A model generated the notes under the pieces. It saw only the letters and a program-made list of their open reading frames with translations, was not told where the DNA came from and made no database searches. From Simkaniaceae bacterium (GTDB lineage Bacteria > Chlamydiota > Chlamydiia > Chlamydiales > Simkaniaceae), in the NCBI GenBank assembly GCA_018399075.1, contig CP073763.1, forward strand, positions 682,001-746,000: a stretch of DNA of 64,000 nt, in the 5' to 3' direction. Position numbers and translations under genes: made by a program. This document shows positions 48,456 through 57,825 of the stretch, in pieces. Each line of letters opens with the position of its first letter. The first letter of the stretch is position 1.

Positions 48456-49032
48456 TAATAAATTGAAATATTCTAATATAAGCGGTTAAGGATGTAAGGC
48501 TTATAAAAAGAATAGCTAAGGGAGCAAAGAAGAAAGGGAAGAGAATCATTAGAGTAAAGAAGAGAAAAGCCTCTCCTCTCTCTATTAGCCCAGGACTGTA
48601 GTGGAAGCTCTTTTCTGAGCTGTTTACCTGAAAGATTCCTACAACAAGAAAGGTGGTGACGCAGAGAAAAACGGCTCCTAGCATTCCAAGGGATAGGAGG
48701 GCTCTTCCTTCTGGAGCATGGAGGTAGAGCCCCAAGATAATGGCAAATTCAACAAGGCGATCAGAAGTGATATCTAAAACGGCTCCTTTGGGTGAGGTTT
48801 TCCCTAGATGACGAGCCAGGGAGCCATCGAGAGTATCGAAGAAGCCACTCAAAGCTAGACAAATCAGGGCCCAATGAGATTTCTGAAAATAAAGGCAAAT
48901 AGGAATCATTACGCCTGTTAGAACTCCAAACAGAGTTAATACCTGTGGAGACAATCGATTTATAATTCCCCATTTTAAAAGGGGATGAATAACAAGGCGT
49001 TGATAAGGATTTCTAAAATTGCTATCGATCAT
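48448..49032 (-). CDS. CDP-alcohol phosphatidyltransferase
   Basis: A 194-residue integral membrane enzyme that joins a CDP-activated lipid to an alcohol. The family motif D-G-x2-A-R-x8-G-x3-D-x3-D is complete: FDTLDGSLARHLG, then SPKGAVLDITSDR. Five or six membrane segments. Which phospholipid it makes (phosphatidylglycerophosphate, phosphatidylinositol type or other) cannot be told. The start overlaps the VTT gene by 11 bases. The last codons fall in a 20-nt A/T repeat, so the C-terminus could have been altered by recombination there. Confidence 0.88.
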   Translation of the reverse strand: MIDSNFRNPYQRLVIHPLLKWGIINRLSPQVLTLFGVLTGVMIPICLYFQKSHWALICLALSGFFDTLDGSLARHLGKTSPKGAVLDITSDRLVEFAIILGLYLHAPEGRALLSLGMLGAVFLCVTTFLVVGIFQVNSSEKSFHYSPGLIERGEAFLFFTLMILFPFFFAPLAILFISLTSLTAYIRIFQFINN

Positions 49033-49708
49033 GGGTTAACCGTTTAACAAATATGGGGATTAAAGCAAAGAGGGCTAGGACGACTAGAGCGATCTTAATT
49101 TCGATATTAAAAACGGTTTCTACAGAGAAGTCCTTTCCCGAATCAAAAATGGCACCCAGTCCTCTTCCTGCTTGAGTAAAGACGTAGGCTCCTGGAATGA
49201 TTCCAAGAAAAGTTGTCCAAAGATAGGTGCGTGTTTTGACATTAAAAAAGGCGGGGGCGATGTTTACTAGCCAAAAAGGGAAAAGGGGAATCAATCGCAA
49301 AAATAAGAGATAACTGGCCGCATTTTTTTTGAAGCCAGACTCCATTTTAGCCAGAAAAGGGCCAGCTTTTTTCTTTAAGAGATCTCCAATCGCTGTTCGT
49401 GCGGCTAAGAAAATGATCGTGGCTCCAATGGTTGCTCCAACAACGACATAAATTGTACTTAAGGGGATACCAAAGATGAATCCACCAAGAATGGAAAGGA
49501 GAGCTCCCCCGGGAAGAGAAAGAGAGGTCATAACAATATAGATTACAATAAATAGAAGAGGCATTAAGAGAGGATATTGATCAATGTAAGAAAGGATTAC
49601 TTGTCGATTTTCTTTAATGTTTCCAAATGAGAGATGCTTTGTCACTCCAGAGACGTAGGCCATGACCATTAAGATAACGATAATGATGAGGGGAATCCAT
49701 TTTTTCAC
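49022..49708 (-). CDS. TVP38/TMEM64 (VTT) family membrane protein
   Basis: A 228-residue DedA-superfamily (VTT) membrane protein. Characteristic re-entrant region: TSLSLPGGALLSILGGFIFG, then GATIGATIIFLAARTAIGDLL, and LFLRLIPLFPFWLVNIAPAF. Family members move lipids across membranes in other systems. GTG start overlapping the oxidoreductase stop (GTGA). VTT proteins are often encoded next to, or fused with, FAD-disulfide oxidoreductases, as here. With the phosphatidyltransferase the three may act on membrane lipid or quinone redox state. Confidence 0.9.
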   Translation of the reverse strand: MKKWIPLIIIVILMVMAYVSGVTKHLSFGNIKENRQVILSYIDQYPLLMPLLFIVIYIVMTSLSLPGGALLSILGGFIFGIPLSTIYVVVGATIGATIIFLAARTAIGDLLKKKAGPFLAKMESGFKKNAASYLLFLRLIPLFPFWLVNIAPAFFNVKTRTYLWTTFLGIIPGAYVFTQAGRGLGAIFDSGKDFSVETVFNIEIKIALVVLALFALIPIFVKRLTHDR

Positions 49709-51087
49709 TTTCTAAACGCTCCTATAATCGTCTCTTTAAGCCATTTATCAGCAGCTTTCCGGATCGCTAAATTTTCAATAGGGTAGGGATGCATGAGATT
49801 GCTGAGTTTTCTTAAAGGGAGCTTTGCAAACATCGCTGTTGAAAGTTCCATCAGCATTTCACCTGCTCTTGGGCCAACAACGGTTGCTCCTAAGATTTTG
49901 CTGCTCCATTTTTTAGTGATGACTTTAACAAACCCTTCCGTTCTTCCTGAGGTGATGCTTCGATCGACTTCAGAAAAGGGGACGGTATAAACAGCAATTT
50001 TCTTCGGATTGCACTCTTCTTCTTTAAGACCAATACTTGCCACTTCGGGATCGGTATAGGTGCAACGGGGAATTGGTTGAGAACTCTTTTTCAGTTTAAA
50101 AGGGAGGAGGAGATTTATTAAAACGGCCCGCCCTTGATTTTCAGCATAATGGGTAAAGTAGGGAGGGGAGGTGACATCTCCAATCGCCCAGATATGGTTT
50201 TGATTGGTTTGTCCATAATCATTAACAGGTATTCCCTTTTCAGAATGGTTCACCTTCCCCTTTTCAAGGTTGAGCTGTTTTAGATGAGGTTGACGTCCCA
50301 CACCGACAAATAGAGCATCCCCTTCAACGGTTTGCGTAGTTGCTCCACGGACTTCAACCCTAAAGGTATTGTTATAAGAAACCCTTTCCGTGCGACAGCC
50401 CAAGAGAAGGGAAACCCCTTCTTTTTGAAAGGTATCCAAGATTACTTTTTGGGCTTCAGGTTCTTCGCGTTCTAAGAGCGATTGGCGACTTTCAATAAGA
50501 GTGACATTTGAACCTAGACGGGAAAAAGCTTGGGAGAGTTCAGAACTGATCGGTCCCCCTCCAATGAAGATCATCCGTTTGGGGATTTCTTGAAGATCAA
50601 ATACTGTTTCATTATTGAGAAATGGGGTGTCTTGAAGTCCTTCAATGGGCGGAATCACGGGGTAGGAACCGGTTGCAATCACAATTTGTTTTCCGCAAAC
50701 GGTTTTGCCTTCGACAGCGAGGGTATGGGGATCCATGAAGGAAGCGATACCTTGAAGTGTTTCAACACCAAGTTTAGAAAGGGCTGCAGGATCTTCATGA
50801 GAACGAATTTCTTCAACAACTTTTCGCACCCTTGTCAAAGCTCCAGAAGCATCAAAGGAAAAAGGAGAGGTTTTTATTCCATAGTCATTGGAAACTTTTA
50901 GGAAGTGGGCGATATGAGCTGAGGCAATAAGAGATTTACTGGGAATACATCCATAGTTTGTGCAATCTCCTCCAAAAAGACCTTTTTCAATCAGAAGGAC
51001 CCGTTTTTTTGCTGCAGCGGCCCCAATGGCGACAACCAATCCTCCTGCACCCGCACCAATCACAATAATATCGTAGCGATTACTCAT
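49705..51087 (-). CDS. FAD-dependent pyridine nucleotide-disulfide oxidoreductase
   Basis: A 460-residue flavoprotein of the dihydrolipoamide dehydrogenase/mercuric reductase group. FAD fold IIVIGAGAGGLVVAIGAA, redox-active disulfide GGDCTNYGCIPSKSLI, NAD(P) fold IFIGGGPISSELSQAFSRLG, second FAD motif IWAIGDVT, and the dimer domain with LMHPYPIENLAI containing the catalytic His. It lacks the paired C-terminal cysteines of true MerA, so mercury reduction is unlikely. I start at MSNRYD; an ATG five codons earlier is possible and neither has a clear Shine-Dalgarno. First gene of the operon with VTT and the phosphatidyltransferase; divergent from the GH63-like gene. Confidence 0.9.
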   Translation of the reverse strand: MSNRYDIIVIGAGAGGLVVAIGAAAAKKRVLLIEKGLFGGDCTNYGCIPSKSLIASAHIAHFLKVSNDYGIKTSPFSFDASGALTRVRKVVEEIRSHEDPAALSKLGVETLQGIASFMDPHTLAVEGKTVCGKQIVIATGSYPVIPPIEGLQDTPFLNNETVFDLQEIPKRMIFIGGGPISSELSQAFSRLGSNVTLIESRQSLLEREEPEAQKVILDTFQKEGVSLLLGCRTERVSYNNTFRVEVRGATTQTVEGDALFVGVGRQPHLKQLNLEKGKVNHSEKGIPVNDYGQTNQNHIWAIGDVTSPPYFTHYAENQGRAVLINLLLPFKLKKSSQPIPRCTYTDPEVASIGLKEEECNPKKIAVYTVPFSEVDRSITSGRTEGFVKVITKKWSSKILGATVVGPRAGEMLMELSTAMFAKLPLRKLSNLMHPYPIENLAIRKAADKWLKETIIGAFRK

Positions 51088-51130
51088 TGCACTTATTCGC
51101 ATTTATTCTCTATATAGAGATTTAAGTGAT

Positions 51131-53746
51131 ATGAATATAGAAAAAAAACGGATCTTAGAAAATCAAAAGCGGACCAAGTATTGGAAACATTGGGGTCCCT
51201 TTCTTGCCGAGAGGCAATGGGGAACCGTTCGTGAAGATTATAGCTCTGATGAAAAGACATGGGACTATTTCACTTATGAAATGGCAATGGAACGAGCCTA
51301 TCGCTGGGGAGAAGATGGAATCGCAGGGATTTGTGATAGTCGTGCGCGCCTCTGTTTTGCTCTGAGTTTTTGGAATGAAGAGGATCCCTTTATCAAAGAG
51401 CGGATCTTTGGCCTTTCCAATCCGGAAGGAAATCATGGGGAAGATGTTAAAGAGTACTACTACTATCTCGATAATACGCCGACCCATACTTACATGAAGT
51501 ATCTCTATAAATATCCTCAAGCAGCCTTTCCTTATGATGGACTCCGGAAAGCCAACGCGAAGCGAAGCCAAGAAGAGGGGGAGTATGAACTGATTGATAC
51601 AGGAATCTTTGATCACGATCGATATTATGATGTTTTTGTCGAGTATGGAAAGAAAAATCCTGATGATATCGCTATTCGAGTAACGATTCATAATCGGGGA
51701 AATGAAGAGAGAATCCTTCACCTTCTGCCTACTTTTTGGGCACGAAACCTTTGGTTTAAAGAGGGAGTGGAAAAGCCTGAGTTTTCAGCGGTAAATGATG
51801 GAAAAGCGATTAAGGTAGAACATTATCAGCTGGGGACATGGTATCTGCATGGTGATGAGGGTGCGGAGCTTCTTTTTACTGAGAATGAGACAAAGGGGAA
51901 GGGGCAATATGCAAAAGATGGGATGAATGAATACCTCGTTCATGGAAAAAAAGAGGCAGTGAATCCTGAGCAGAAAGGAACAAAAAGCGCCTTTCACTAT
52001 ACGTTAAAAATCCCTCCGAATGAAAGTAAAGAGATCCATCTTCGGCTAACAAAAGATGATAGTGCAAGTTTAAAAGATATAGGGAAAATTCTAAAAACCC
52101 GGTTACGTGAAGCTGAAGAGTTTTATGAGGAGATTCTCCCATCAGATCTTTCTGATGAGCACCGCTTGATTGCGAGGCAAGCCTATGCAGGGCTTTTATG
52201 GAACAAAATGTATTACAATCTAGTCATTCCTGAGTGGCTCAAAGGGGATGAAGGATTCAATCCCCCTCTTCCCCCTCATGATCCCTGCAAAGCTCGCAAT
52301 AGTGAATGGCTCCATCTTTACTCAGATGATATCGTTTCAACTCCCGATAAGTGGGAGTTCAACATGTTCTTTTCTTGGGATACGGCTTTTCATGCACTTC
52401 CTCTTGCAACGCTCGATGCCGATTATGCAAAACATCACCTGACTCTTCTGACACAAGAATGGTATATGCACCCCAATGGAATGCTTCCTGCTTATGAATG
52501 GAACTTCAATGATGTTAACCCACCTGTTCATGCATGGGCCACCTGGCGTGTCTTTAAAATCGATGAAAAAATCAATGGCACTCAGGATCGGATCTTTTTA
52601 GAAAAAGTCTTTCAAAAGCTTCTGTTGAATTTCACCTGGTGGGTGAATCGAAAAGATAATGCGGGAAAAAATATTTTTCAGGGAGGCTTTTTAGGTCTCG
52701 ATAATATCAGCGTCTTTAATCGAAGCTCTCAGCTTCCAGCCGGTGCAACCCTCTATCAATCCGATGCCACGAGTTGGATGGGGATGTTTACCCTGAATAT
52801 GCTTACCATTGCCTTTGAACTAGCGCAAAAAGATCGCGCTTATGAGAATATGGCCAATAAATTTTATAACCACTTTCTCCTGATTGCTGATGCTATTAAT
52901 CATGAAGAACTCCATTCTAAGCCCTTATGGAATGAAGAGGATGGTTTCTATTACGATATTTTGAGGATGGACGATGGAACGGAGTATCCTTTGAAAATTC
53001 GCTCTCTCGTTGGGCTCATGCCTCTTCTTGCCGTTTCGACGATTGAGCCCGAAACTCTAGAAGAACTCCACGTTTTTAAGCGGAAAATGGATTGGTTTTT
53101 AGATAACCGCCACGATCTTTGTGAAAAAGTCGCTTGTATGAAAACGCCGGGGCAAAAAGAGCGACGGATTCTTTCGATTGTAGATCGGGAAAAACTGACT
53201 AAACTTCTGAAAGTCATGCTCGATGAAGAGGAGTTTTTAAGTCCCTATGGAATCCGCTCGATTTCTAAATGTCACAAAGAACATCCCTTTAAACTAGAAA
53301 TCGATGGGAAAACCTTTTGCGTGGACTATGAACCGGGAGAATCAAAAAGTCGCCTCTTTGGAGGGAATTCAAATTGGCGAGGGCCGATTTGGTTTCCGAT
53401 TAATGTCCTTCTCATCGAAGCTCTTCAAAAGTACCACCATTACTATGGGGATGATTTAAAAGTGGAGTTTCCAACCGGCTCAGGAAAAGAGATGAACCTT
53501 TGGGATGTGGCGGCAGAACTTTCCAAACGTCTTGTCAAAATTTTTGAAAAAGATGAGAAAGGGGAGCGTCCCGTTTTCGGAGACCGTCCCAAGTTTCAAT
53601 CGGATCCCCATTTTCAAGACTATATCCTGTTCCACGAATACTTTCATGGATGTTCCGGGCAGGGACTTGGTGCTAATCATCAAATGGGATGGACCGCAGC
53701 CGTTGCTAAGTTGATCAAACAACTCGGCGACTACGGTCACATTTAA
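51131..53746 (+). CDS. GH63-like (MGH1-type) glycoside hydrolase
   Basis: An 871-residue cytoplasmic-looking protein of the mannosyl-oligosaccharide glucosidase-like (alpha/alpha)6-barrel group. It opens with KYWKHWGPFLAERQWGTVRE and later has FFSWDTAFHALPLATLDADY, GMLPAYEWNFNDVNPPVHAW and GGNSNWRGPIWFPINVLLI, then CSGQGLGANHQMGWTA, all typical of bacterial GH63/MGH1 proteins, where an Asp and a Glu in the barrel do hydrolysis. Bacterial relatives cut glucosylglycerate or alpha-glucosides; the substrate here is unknown. No signal peptide. The start shares a 43-base divergent region with the oxidoreductase; no strong Shine-Dalgarno. Confidence 0.85.
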   Translation: MNIEKKRILENQKRTKYWKHWGPFLAERQWGTVREDYSSDEKTWDYFTYEMAMERAYRWGEDGIAGICDSRARLCFALSFWNEEDPFIKERIFGLSNPEGNHGEDVKEYYYYLDNTPTHTYMKYLYKYPQAAFPYDGLRKANAKRSQEEGEYELIDTGIFDHDRYYDVFVEYGKKNPDDIAIRVTIHNRGNEERILHLLPTFWARNLWFKEGVEKPEFSAVNDGKAIKVEHYQLGTWYLHGDEGAELLFTENETKGKGQYAKDGMNEYLVHGKKEAVNPEQKGTKSAFHYTLKIPPNESKEIHLRLTKDDSASLKDIGKILKTRLREAEEFYEEILPSDLSDEHRLIARQAYAGLLWNKMYYNLVIPEWLKGDEGFNPPLPPHDPCKARNSEWLHLYSDDIVSTPDKWEFNMFFSWDTAFHALPLATLDADYAKHHLTLLTQEWYMHPNGMLPAYEWNFNDVNPPVHAWATWRVFKIDEKINGTQDRIFLEKVFQKLLLNFTWWVNRKDNAGKNIFQGGFLGLDNISVFNRSSQLPAGATLYQSDATSWMGMFTLNMLTIAFELAQKDRAYENMANKFYNHFLLIADAINHEELHSKPLWNEEDGFYYDILRMDDGTEYPLKIRSLVGLMPLLAVSTIEPETLEELHVFKRKMDWFLDNRHDLCEKVACMKTPGQKERRILSIVDREKLTKLLKVMLDEEEFLSPYGIRSISKCHKEHPFKLEIDGKTFCVDYEPGESKSRLFGGNSNWRGPIWFPINVLLIEALQKYHHYYGDDLKVEFPTGSGKEMNLWDVAAELSKRLVKIFEKDEKGERPVFGDRPKFQSDPHFQDYILFHEYFHGCSGQGLGANHQMGWTAAVAKLIKQLGDYGHI

Positions 53747-53754
53747 AAAACCAT

Positions 53755-55053
53755 CTATCTTGCCTTAACCTTTAAGACACCTTCTGAAAGAGCACCTCCA
53801 GAAGAGCTTAAAGCAACAACGCGATAGGTATAGGTCTTTTTCGATTTCAGATTATTATCTGTAAATTTTAAAGGACCTTGCCCACGAACGGTTCCAACAA
53901 GCTTTGAATCGCGGTAAATGTTAAAGGTCTCATTGGAAGAAGAGGTCCAAGAAAGCTTCACGAAACTGTTAGTTTCTGTGAGGAAACTATCTCTTCCTGT
54001 TTTTCCCATAACCGTAAAGTCAGCCATAGGTGCTACAATAAACTCGATCCAAACAGGATTATTAAAAGCGGAAATTGTATCGTCCACTGTGCCAGTGACA
54101 GTTAAGGTTGTCATATCAATAATGGAAACAGAGTTTCCTCCAGAATTGGCGACAAAAGCTTGTGTTCCATCTGGGCTAATCGTGACTCCAAAAGGGATAT
54201 TAAAAGTTATAGGAGGATCATTTACAAATCCTGTGGTGGTCTGAGTTCCAATATCAACAATAGAAACAGTATTAGTTCCTTGATTGGTTATAAGAGCAGT
54301 CGTTCCATCAGGGCTAATGGCAACAACTTTAGGTGAACTAAAAAGAAATACAGCATCATTTATGAGTCCTGTAACAGTTTGAGTTCCCACATTGATGATA
54401 GAAACAGTATCATTGCTATTATTCGTCACTAAAGCAAGGGTTCCATCAGGAGTAAAGGCTATATGCTCAGGGGTATCAAAAGGCCCAGCAACATCATTGA
54501 TAGTTCCAGTGACTGTGTCTGTTGCAACATCTACAACGGATACGGTATTTGGGGTGTCATTGGGAATAAAAAGCATTGTTCCATCGGGTGTAATTTCTCC
54601 TCCATCAGGACTAGAAAAAGGCCCAGCAGCATCGTTGACGGTTCCAGTGACTGTGAGTGTTGCGATGTCAAAAATAGAAACGGTATCATTACCTTCATTA
54701 ACGACATAACCCTTAGAGTTATCGGAAGTAATTAATATAGAAATAGGCTGGCTAAATGGTCCTGCAGCATCATTGACAAGTCCTGTCACTGCTAGAGTTG
54801 TCATATCTACCACTGCAACTGTGTCGGTTCCAGCATTACCTACAAAAGCTTTTGTTCCATCGGGAGTAATAACGACTAAGCCTGGGTTGACAAAAGGGGC
54901 CACTGTATCATTAACTGTTCCAATCACATCACCTGTTTGAGAGTCTACGATAGATACAGTATTACCACCTAGATTTGTAACGAGGTAATCTGGAAAGGCT
55001 GAGATGCATGTGAAAATAAAGAAAAATAAAATGGCTTTGAAATGAGACTTCAT
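53755..55053 (-). CDS. Secreted YVTN beta-propeller protein (paralogue 1)
   Basis: A 432-residue exported protein: signal peptide MKSHFKAILFFFIFTCISAF, a seven-bladed YVTN-type propeller of about 47-residue repeats (ITPDGTKAFVGNAGTDTVAV, with the linker VNDAAGPF between blades), and an 80-residue C-terminal Fn3-like domain (FVKLSWTSSSNETFNIYRD ... KKTYTYRVVALSS). YVTN proteins are often surface or S-layer related; here the likely place is periplasm, outer membrane or medium. AAGGAT lies 7 bases before the ATG. Closest relative is the next gene upstream, with which it shares an identical 174-bp stretch in the Fn3 part. Last of four such genes. Confidence 0.85.
   Translation of the reverse strand: MKSHFKAILFFFIFTCISAFPDYLVTNLGGNTVSIVDSQTGDVIGTVNDTVAPFVNPGLVVITPDGTKAFVGNAGTDTVAVVDMTTLAVTGLVNDAAGPFSQPISILITSDNSKGYVVNEGNDTVSIFDIATLTVTGTVNDAAGPFSSPDGGEITPDGTMLFIPNDTPNTVSVVDVATDTVTGTINDVAGPFDTPEHIAFTPDGTLALVTNNSNDTVSIINVGTQTVTGLINDAVFLFSSPKVVAISPDGTTALITNQGTNTVSIVDIGTQTTTGFVNDPPITFNIPFGVTISPDGTQAFVANSGGNSVSIIDMTTLTVTGTVDDTISAFNNPVWIEFIVAPMADFTVMGKTGRDSFLTETNSFVKLSWTSSSNETFNIYRDSKLVGTVRGQGPLKFTDNNLKSKKTYTYRVVALSSSGGALSEGVLKVKAR
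53803..53976 (-). repeat. 174-bp identical segment, copy A
   Basis: Identical base for base to 55215-55388. It codes for most of the Fn3-like domain of paralogue 1; sequence on either side has diverged. Confidence 0.95.
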
Positions 55054-55129
55054 TGGTTCATCCTTGTTAGGGTTTGAAGATGAAAGAATGATAGTGAGTT
55101 AAAGATATTTTTTATAGATTTTTTTAGAA

Positions 55130-55152
55130 GCTGCCAGCCGAGAACTGGCAGC
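55130..55152. repeat. Intergenic hairpin, copy 1
   Basis: GCTGCCAG (55130-55137) and CTGGCAGC (55145-55152), an 8-bp perfect stem, 7-base loop, 15 bases after the stop of paralogue 2. No T run follows on the minus strand. A copy with the same stem lies in the next intergenic region. Confidence 0.6.
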
Positions 55153-55166
55153 AGTTTACAAGAGTG

Positions 55167-56462
55167 CTACCTTGATTTAATGGTCAAGACACCTTCAGCA
55201 AGCGAGCTGCCTGCAGAGCTTAAAGCAACAACGCGATAGGTATAGGTCTTTTTCGATTTCAGATTATTATCTGTAAATTTTAAAGGACCTTGCCCACGAA
55301 CGGTTCCAACAAGCTTTGAATCGCGGTAAATGTTAAAGGTCTCATTGGAAGAAGAGGTCCAAGAAAGCTTCACGAAACTGTTAGTTTCGGTTAAAAAATC
55401 ATTGTTCCCTGCTTTACCGGCAATAGCAATGCCTTCAGCAGCACCATCAAAGTATGCGATCCAGGAGGGACTCCCAAACGTTGCAGTTGTATCATCCACA
55501 ACTCCTGTGACAGAGAGCGTTGCTATATCGATGATAGAAACTGAATTATTTCCTGAATTCGCGACATAGGCTTTTGTACCATCAGGGCTAACGGTGATGC
55601 CATCAGGAGATTGAATCGTTGTCGAAGGATCATTAATAATTCCAGTTGTTGAGAGAGTTCCAAGGTCAATAACTGAAACAGTATTGTTTCCATCATTCCC
55701 TACAAGAGCAAGGGTCCCATCAGGGGTAATGCCAACAAGTCCTGGAGTGTTAAAAGTGAGCCCTCCATCGGTGATGAGTCCTGTAATGGTTTGGCTTCCC
55801 ACATCCATTATAGAAACAGTATTATTGGATGAGTTTGGAATGAGTGCAGTGGTTCCACCCGGGGTTAGGGCAACAATCGTTGGACCAGAAAAAGGGCCTG
55901 CTGCGTCATTCACGAGTCCCGGTACCGTTTCAGTTGCCACATTAATAATCGATACAGTGGCATTATCATTAGGTACAAAACTAGTGGTTCCATCCAGTGT
56001 CATTCCAGAAATATTAGGAGAGAAAAAAGGACCTGCTACATCATTCACTATTCCTGTCACAACAAGAGTTGCGATATCGACAACAGATACAGTATTATTT
56101 CCTTCATTTGTGACAAAGGCTGTGGATCCATCAGGAGTAATATCGAGGCTAGCAGGTTGATTAAAAGGAGAAATAGTATCGTTTATTATGCCAGTAACTG
56201 CGAGGGTTTTAAGGTCGATAACGGAAATGATATTGTTTCCAATATTTGTAACAAAGGCCATGGTTCCGTCTGGGGTAATAGTGACAGTGGTAGGCTGAGA
56301 GAAGGGGGCCACCGTATCACTTACTGTTCCTACTACAGCATCTGTTGCACCGTCTACTATAGAGACAGTACTATTACTTATGTTTGTAACAAGATAATCA
56401 GGAAAAGCGGTGATGCATGTGAAAATAAAGAAAATTGAGAAGGCTTTGAAAAGGGACTTCAT
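55167..56462 (-). CDS. Secreted YVTN beta-propeller protein (paralogue 2)
   Basis: A 431-residue protein of the same build as its downstream neighbour: signal peptide MKSLFKAFSIFFIFTCITAF, seven blades (VTITPDGTMAFVTNIGNN and so on, with GPF linkers), C-terminal Fn3-like domain. One blade is shortened (GMTLDGTTSFVPNDNATVSI lacks part of the usual asparagine loop). The propeller has diverged from paralogue 1 while 174 bp of the Fn3 region are identical. The 113-bp spacers upstream of both genes are also alike, so gene and promoter were duplicated together. Confidence 0.85.
   Translation of the reverse strand: MKSLFKAFSIFFIFTCITAFPDYLVTNISNSTVSIVDGATDAVVGTVSDTVAPFSQPTTVTITPDGTMAFVTNIGNNIISVIDLKTLAVTGIINDTISPFNQPASLDITPDGSTAFVTNEGNNTVSVVDIATLVVTGIVNDVAGPFFSPNISGMTLDGTTSFVPNDNATVSIINVATETVPGLVNDAAGPFSGPTIVALTPGGTTALIPNSSNNTVSIMDVGSQTITGLITDGGLTFNTPGLVGITPDGTLALVGNDGNNTVSVIDLGTLSTTGIINDPSTTIQSPDGITVSPDGTKAYVANSGNNSVSIIDIATLSVTGVVDDTTATFGSPSWIAYFDGAAEGIAIAGKAGNNDFLTETNSFVKLSWTSSSNETFNIYRDSKLVGTVRGQGPLKFTDNNLKSKKTYTYRVVALSSAGSSLAEGVLTIKSR
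55215..55388 (-). repeat. 174-bp identical segment, copy B
   Basis: Partner of 53803-53976, at an offset of 1412 bp. Confidence 0.95.
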
Positions 56463-56537
56463 TGGATCATCCTTGTTAGGGGTTGAGGATGAAAGAATGA
56501 TAGTGAGTTAAAGATATTTTTTATAGGTTTTTTAGAG

Positions 56538-56560
56538 GCTGCCAGCCTAAAACTGGCAGC
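56538..56560. repeat. Intergenic hairpin, copy 2
   Basis: Same stem GCTGCCAG/CTGGCAGC (56538-56545, 56553-56560) with a different 7-base loop, 15 bases after the stop of paralogue 3. Confidence 0.6.
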
Positions 56561-56575
56561 ATTAATTTTCACTCC

Positions 56576-57817
56576 TTATTTAGCCTTGAGTGAAACACTT
56601 CCAGCTGCAGCTGGACCTAATGAATCTTCAGCTATTACTTGATAAGTATATGTTCTTTTTCTCTTAAGATTATGATCTTTATAGGAGCGGAAGTCTCCTG
56701 CGGGGAGACTGGCAATATGAGTCCCATCGCGGTAAATCTTATATAAAATAGGGATGGCTCCATCAAGAGGGATCGACCAATTAAGCTGAATAAAGTGATC
56801 GGTTTCGACAAGAAAGTCATCTCTTTTGGCTTTTCCACTCACTGCTATGGATTGTGGAGGAAGGAGGAAAGTTGTAAGGACAAGACCGTGGGGACTCGTT
56901 CCTGTAGGAACAGGAATCGTTGCGGTCACAGTATTTGTAATGAGATTAATGACACTGAGAGTATCGCCACTTGCATTTGTCACATAGGCAACTCTCCCAT
57001 CGGCCGAGACGGCGACATCAATTGGATTATCTCCTACAGGAATAGATCCTAGAAATGTAATGCCTTGAAGGATTGAGACGTCATCCGATGCTTGATTTGC
57101 AACATAGACAAAGCCTCCAGTGGGTCTAGCGGCAATTCCAAATGGAGAGGTTCCAACTCCAAATGTTGACGTAATAGAATTCGTTGCGGTATCAAATGCA
57201 ATGACTTGATCCGCACCAGCAATTGTAACATAAGCAATGGTCCCATCAGGTAATACAGCGATATCAATAGGATTAGGTCCAAGGGAGACTGTTGCTGTAA
57301 CGGTGTTTGTTGTGGTATTAATGACGCTAACATCTCCACTTCCATTATTTGCGACATAAACAAAGGCTCCATCTGGTCTAATAGCTAGACCTTCAGGATT
57401 TGTTCCCACAGGAATCGTTGCGATGACAAGGTTAGTTGCTGTGTTGATCACACTCACAGTGTTAGGTGTTCGTTCTCCCACATAGGCGAAGTTCCCATCG
57501 GGAGTAAAGACGATTCCCGTTGGAAAACTGCCGACGGGGATATTTCCTGTTACAGAGCTAGTTGCTGTATCGATCACTGTGACGGCATTCAATCCATTGT
57601 TTGAGACATAGACCAGGGACTCATCAGGACTAATTGCAAGTCTTGTAGAAGGACCACCAATTGGAATGGGTGTTCCCAAAGTATTGGTTGTAATATTGAC
57701 AAGGGTAATGTCATTGTTCCCTTTTCCCGTGACATAGGCAAAGCTATCACTGAAAGCAAAATGGCTTTGCAATACCAAGAAAAGGGGTAGAAAAAGGGTA
57801 AAGATTTTTTGTTTCAT
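56576..57817 (-). CDS. Secreted YVTN beta-propeller protein (paralogue 3)
   Basis: A 413-residue exported protein. Signal peptide MKQKIFTLFLPLFLVLQSHFAFS; seven blades of about 42 residues of the classical YVTN type (LAISPDESLVYVSNNGLNAV, IVFTPDGNFAYVGERTPNTV and others); C-terminal Fn3-like domain with DHFIQLNWSIPL and KRTYTYQVIAEDS. Start is the ATG 6 bases after GAGG; an ATG four codons earlier overlaps the stop of paralogue 4 (ATGA). Either way the two are translationally coupled. Belongs with paralogue 4 to a subgroup distinct from paralogues 1 and 2. Confidence 0.85.
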   Translation of the reverse strand: MKQKIFTLFLPLFLVLQSHFAFSDSFAYVTGKGNNDITLVNITTNTLGTPIPIGGPSTRLAISPDESLVYVSNNGLNAVTVIDTATSSVTGNIPVGSFPTGIVFTPDGNFAYVGERTPNTVSVINTATNLVIATIPVGTNPEGLAIRPDGAFVYVANNGSGDVSVINTTTNTVTATVSLGPNPIDIAVLPDGTIAYVTIAGADQVIAFDTATNSITSTFGVGTSPFGIAARPTGGFVYVANQASDDVSILQGITFLGSIPVGDNPIDVAVSADGRVAYVTNASGDTLSVINLITNTVTATIPVPTGTSPHGLVLTTFLLPPQSIAVSGKAKRDDFLVETDHFIQLNWSIPLDGAIPILYKIYRDGTHIASLPAGDFRSYKDHNLKRKRTYTYQVIAEDSLGPAAAGSVSLKAK

Positions 57818-57825
57818 AAAGAGCC

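Noticed and set aside
49705-51087. Mercuric reductase
   Set aside because: Has the redox disulfide but not the C-terminal cysteine pair or an N-terminal metal domain, and no mer genes nearby.
51155-51721. 188-codon open frame on the minus strand
   Set aside because: Lies wholly inside the GH63-like gene on the other strand; its translation has no family features and no ribosome site.
55684-56160. 158-codon open frame opposite a propeller gene
   Set aside because: Arises from the repetitive propeller codons read on the other strand; other antisense frames in this cluster show the same pattern.
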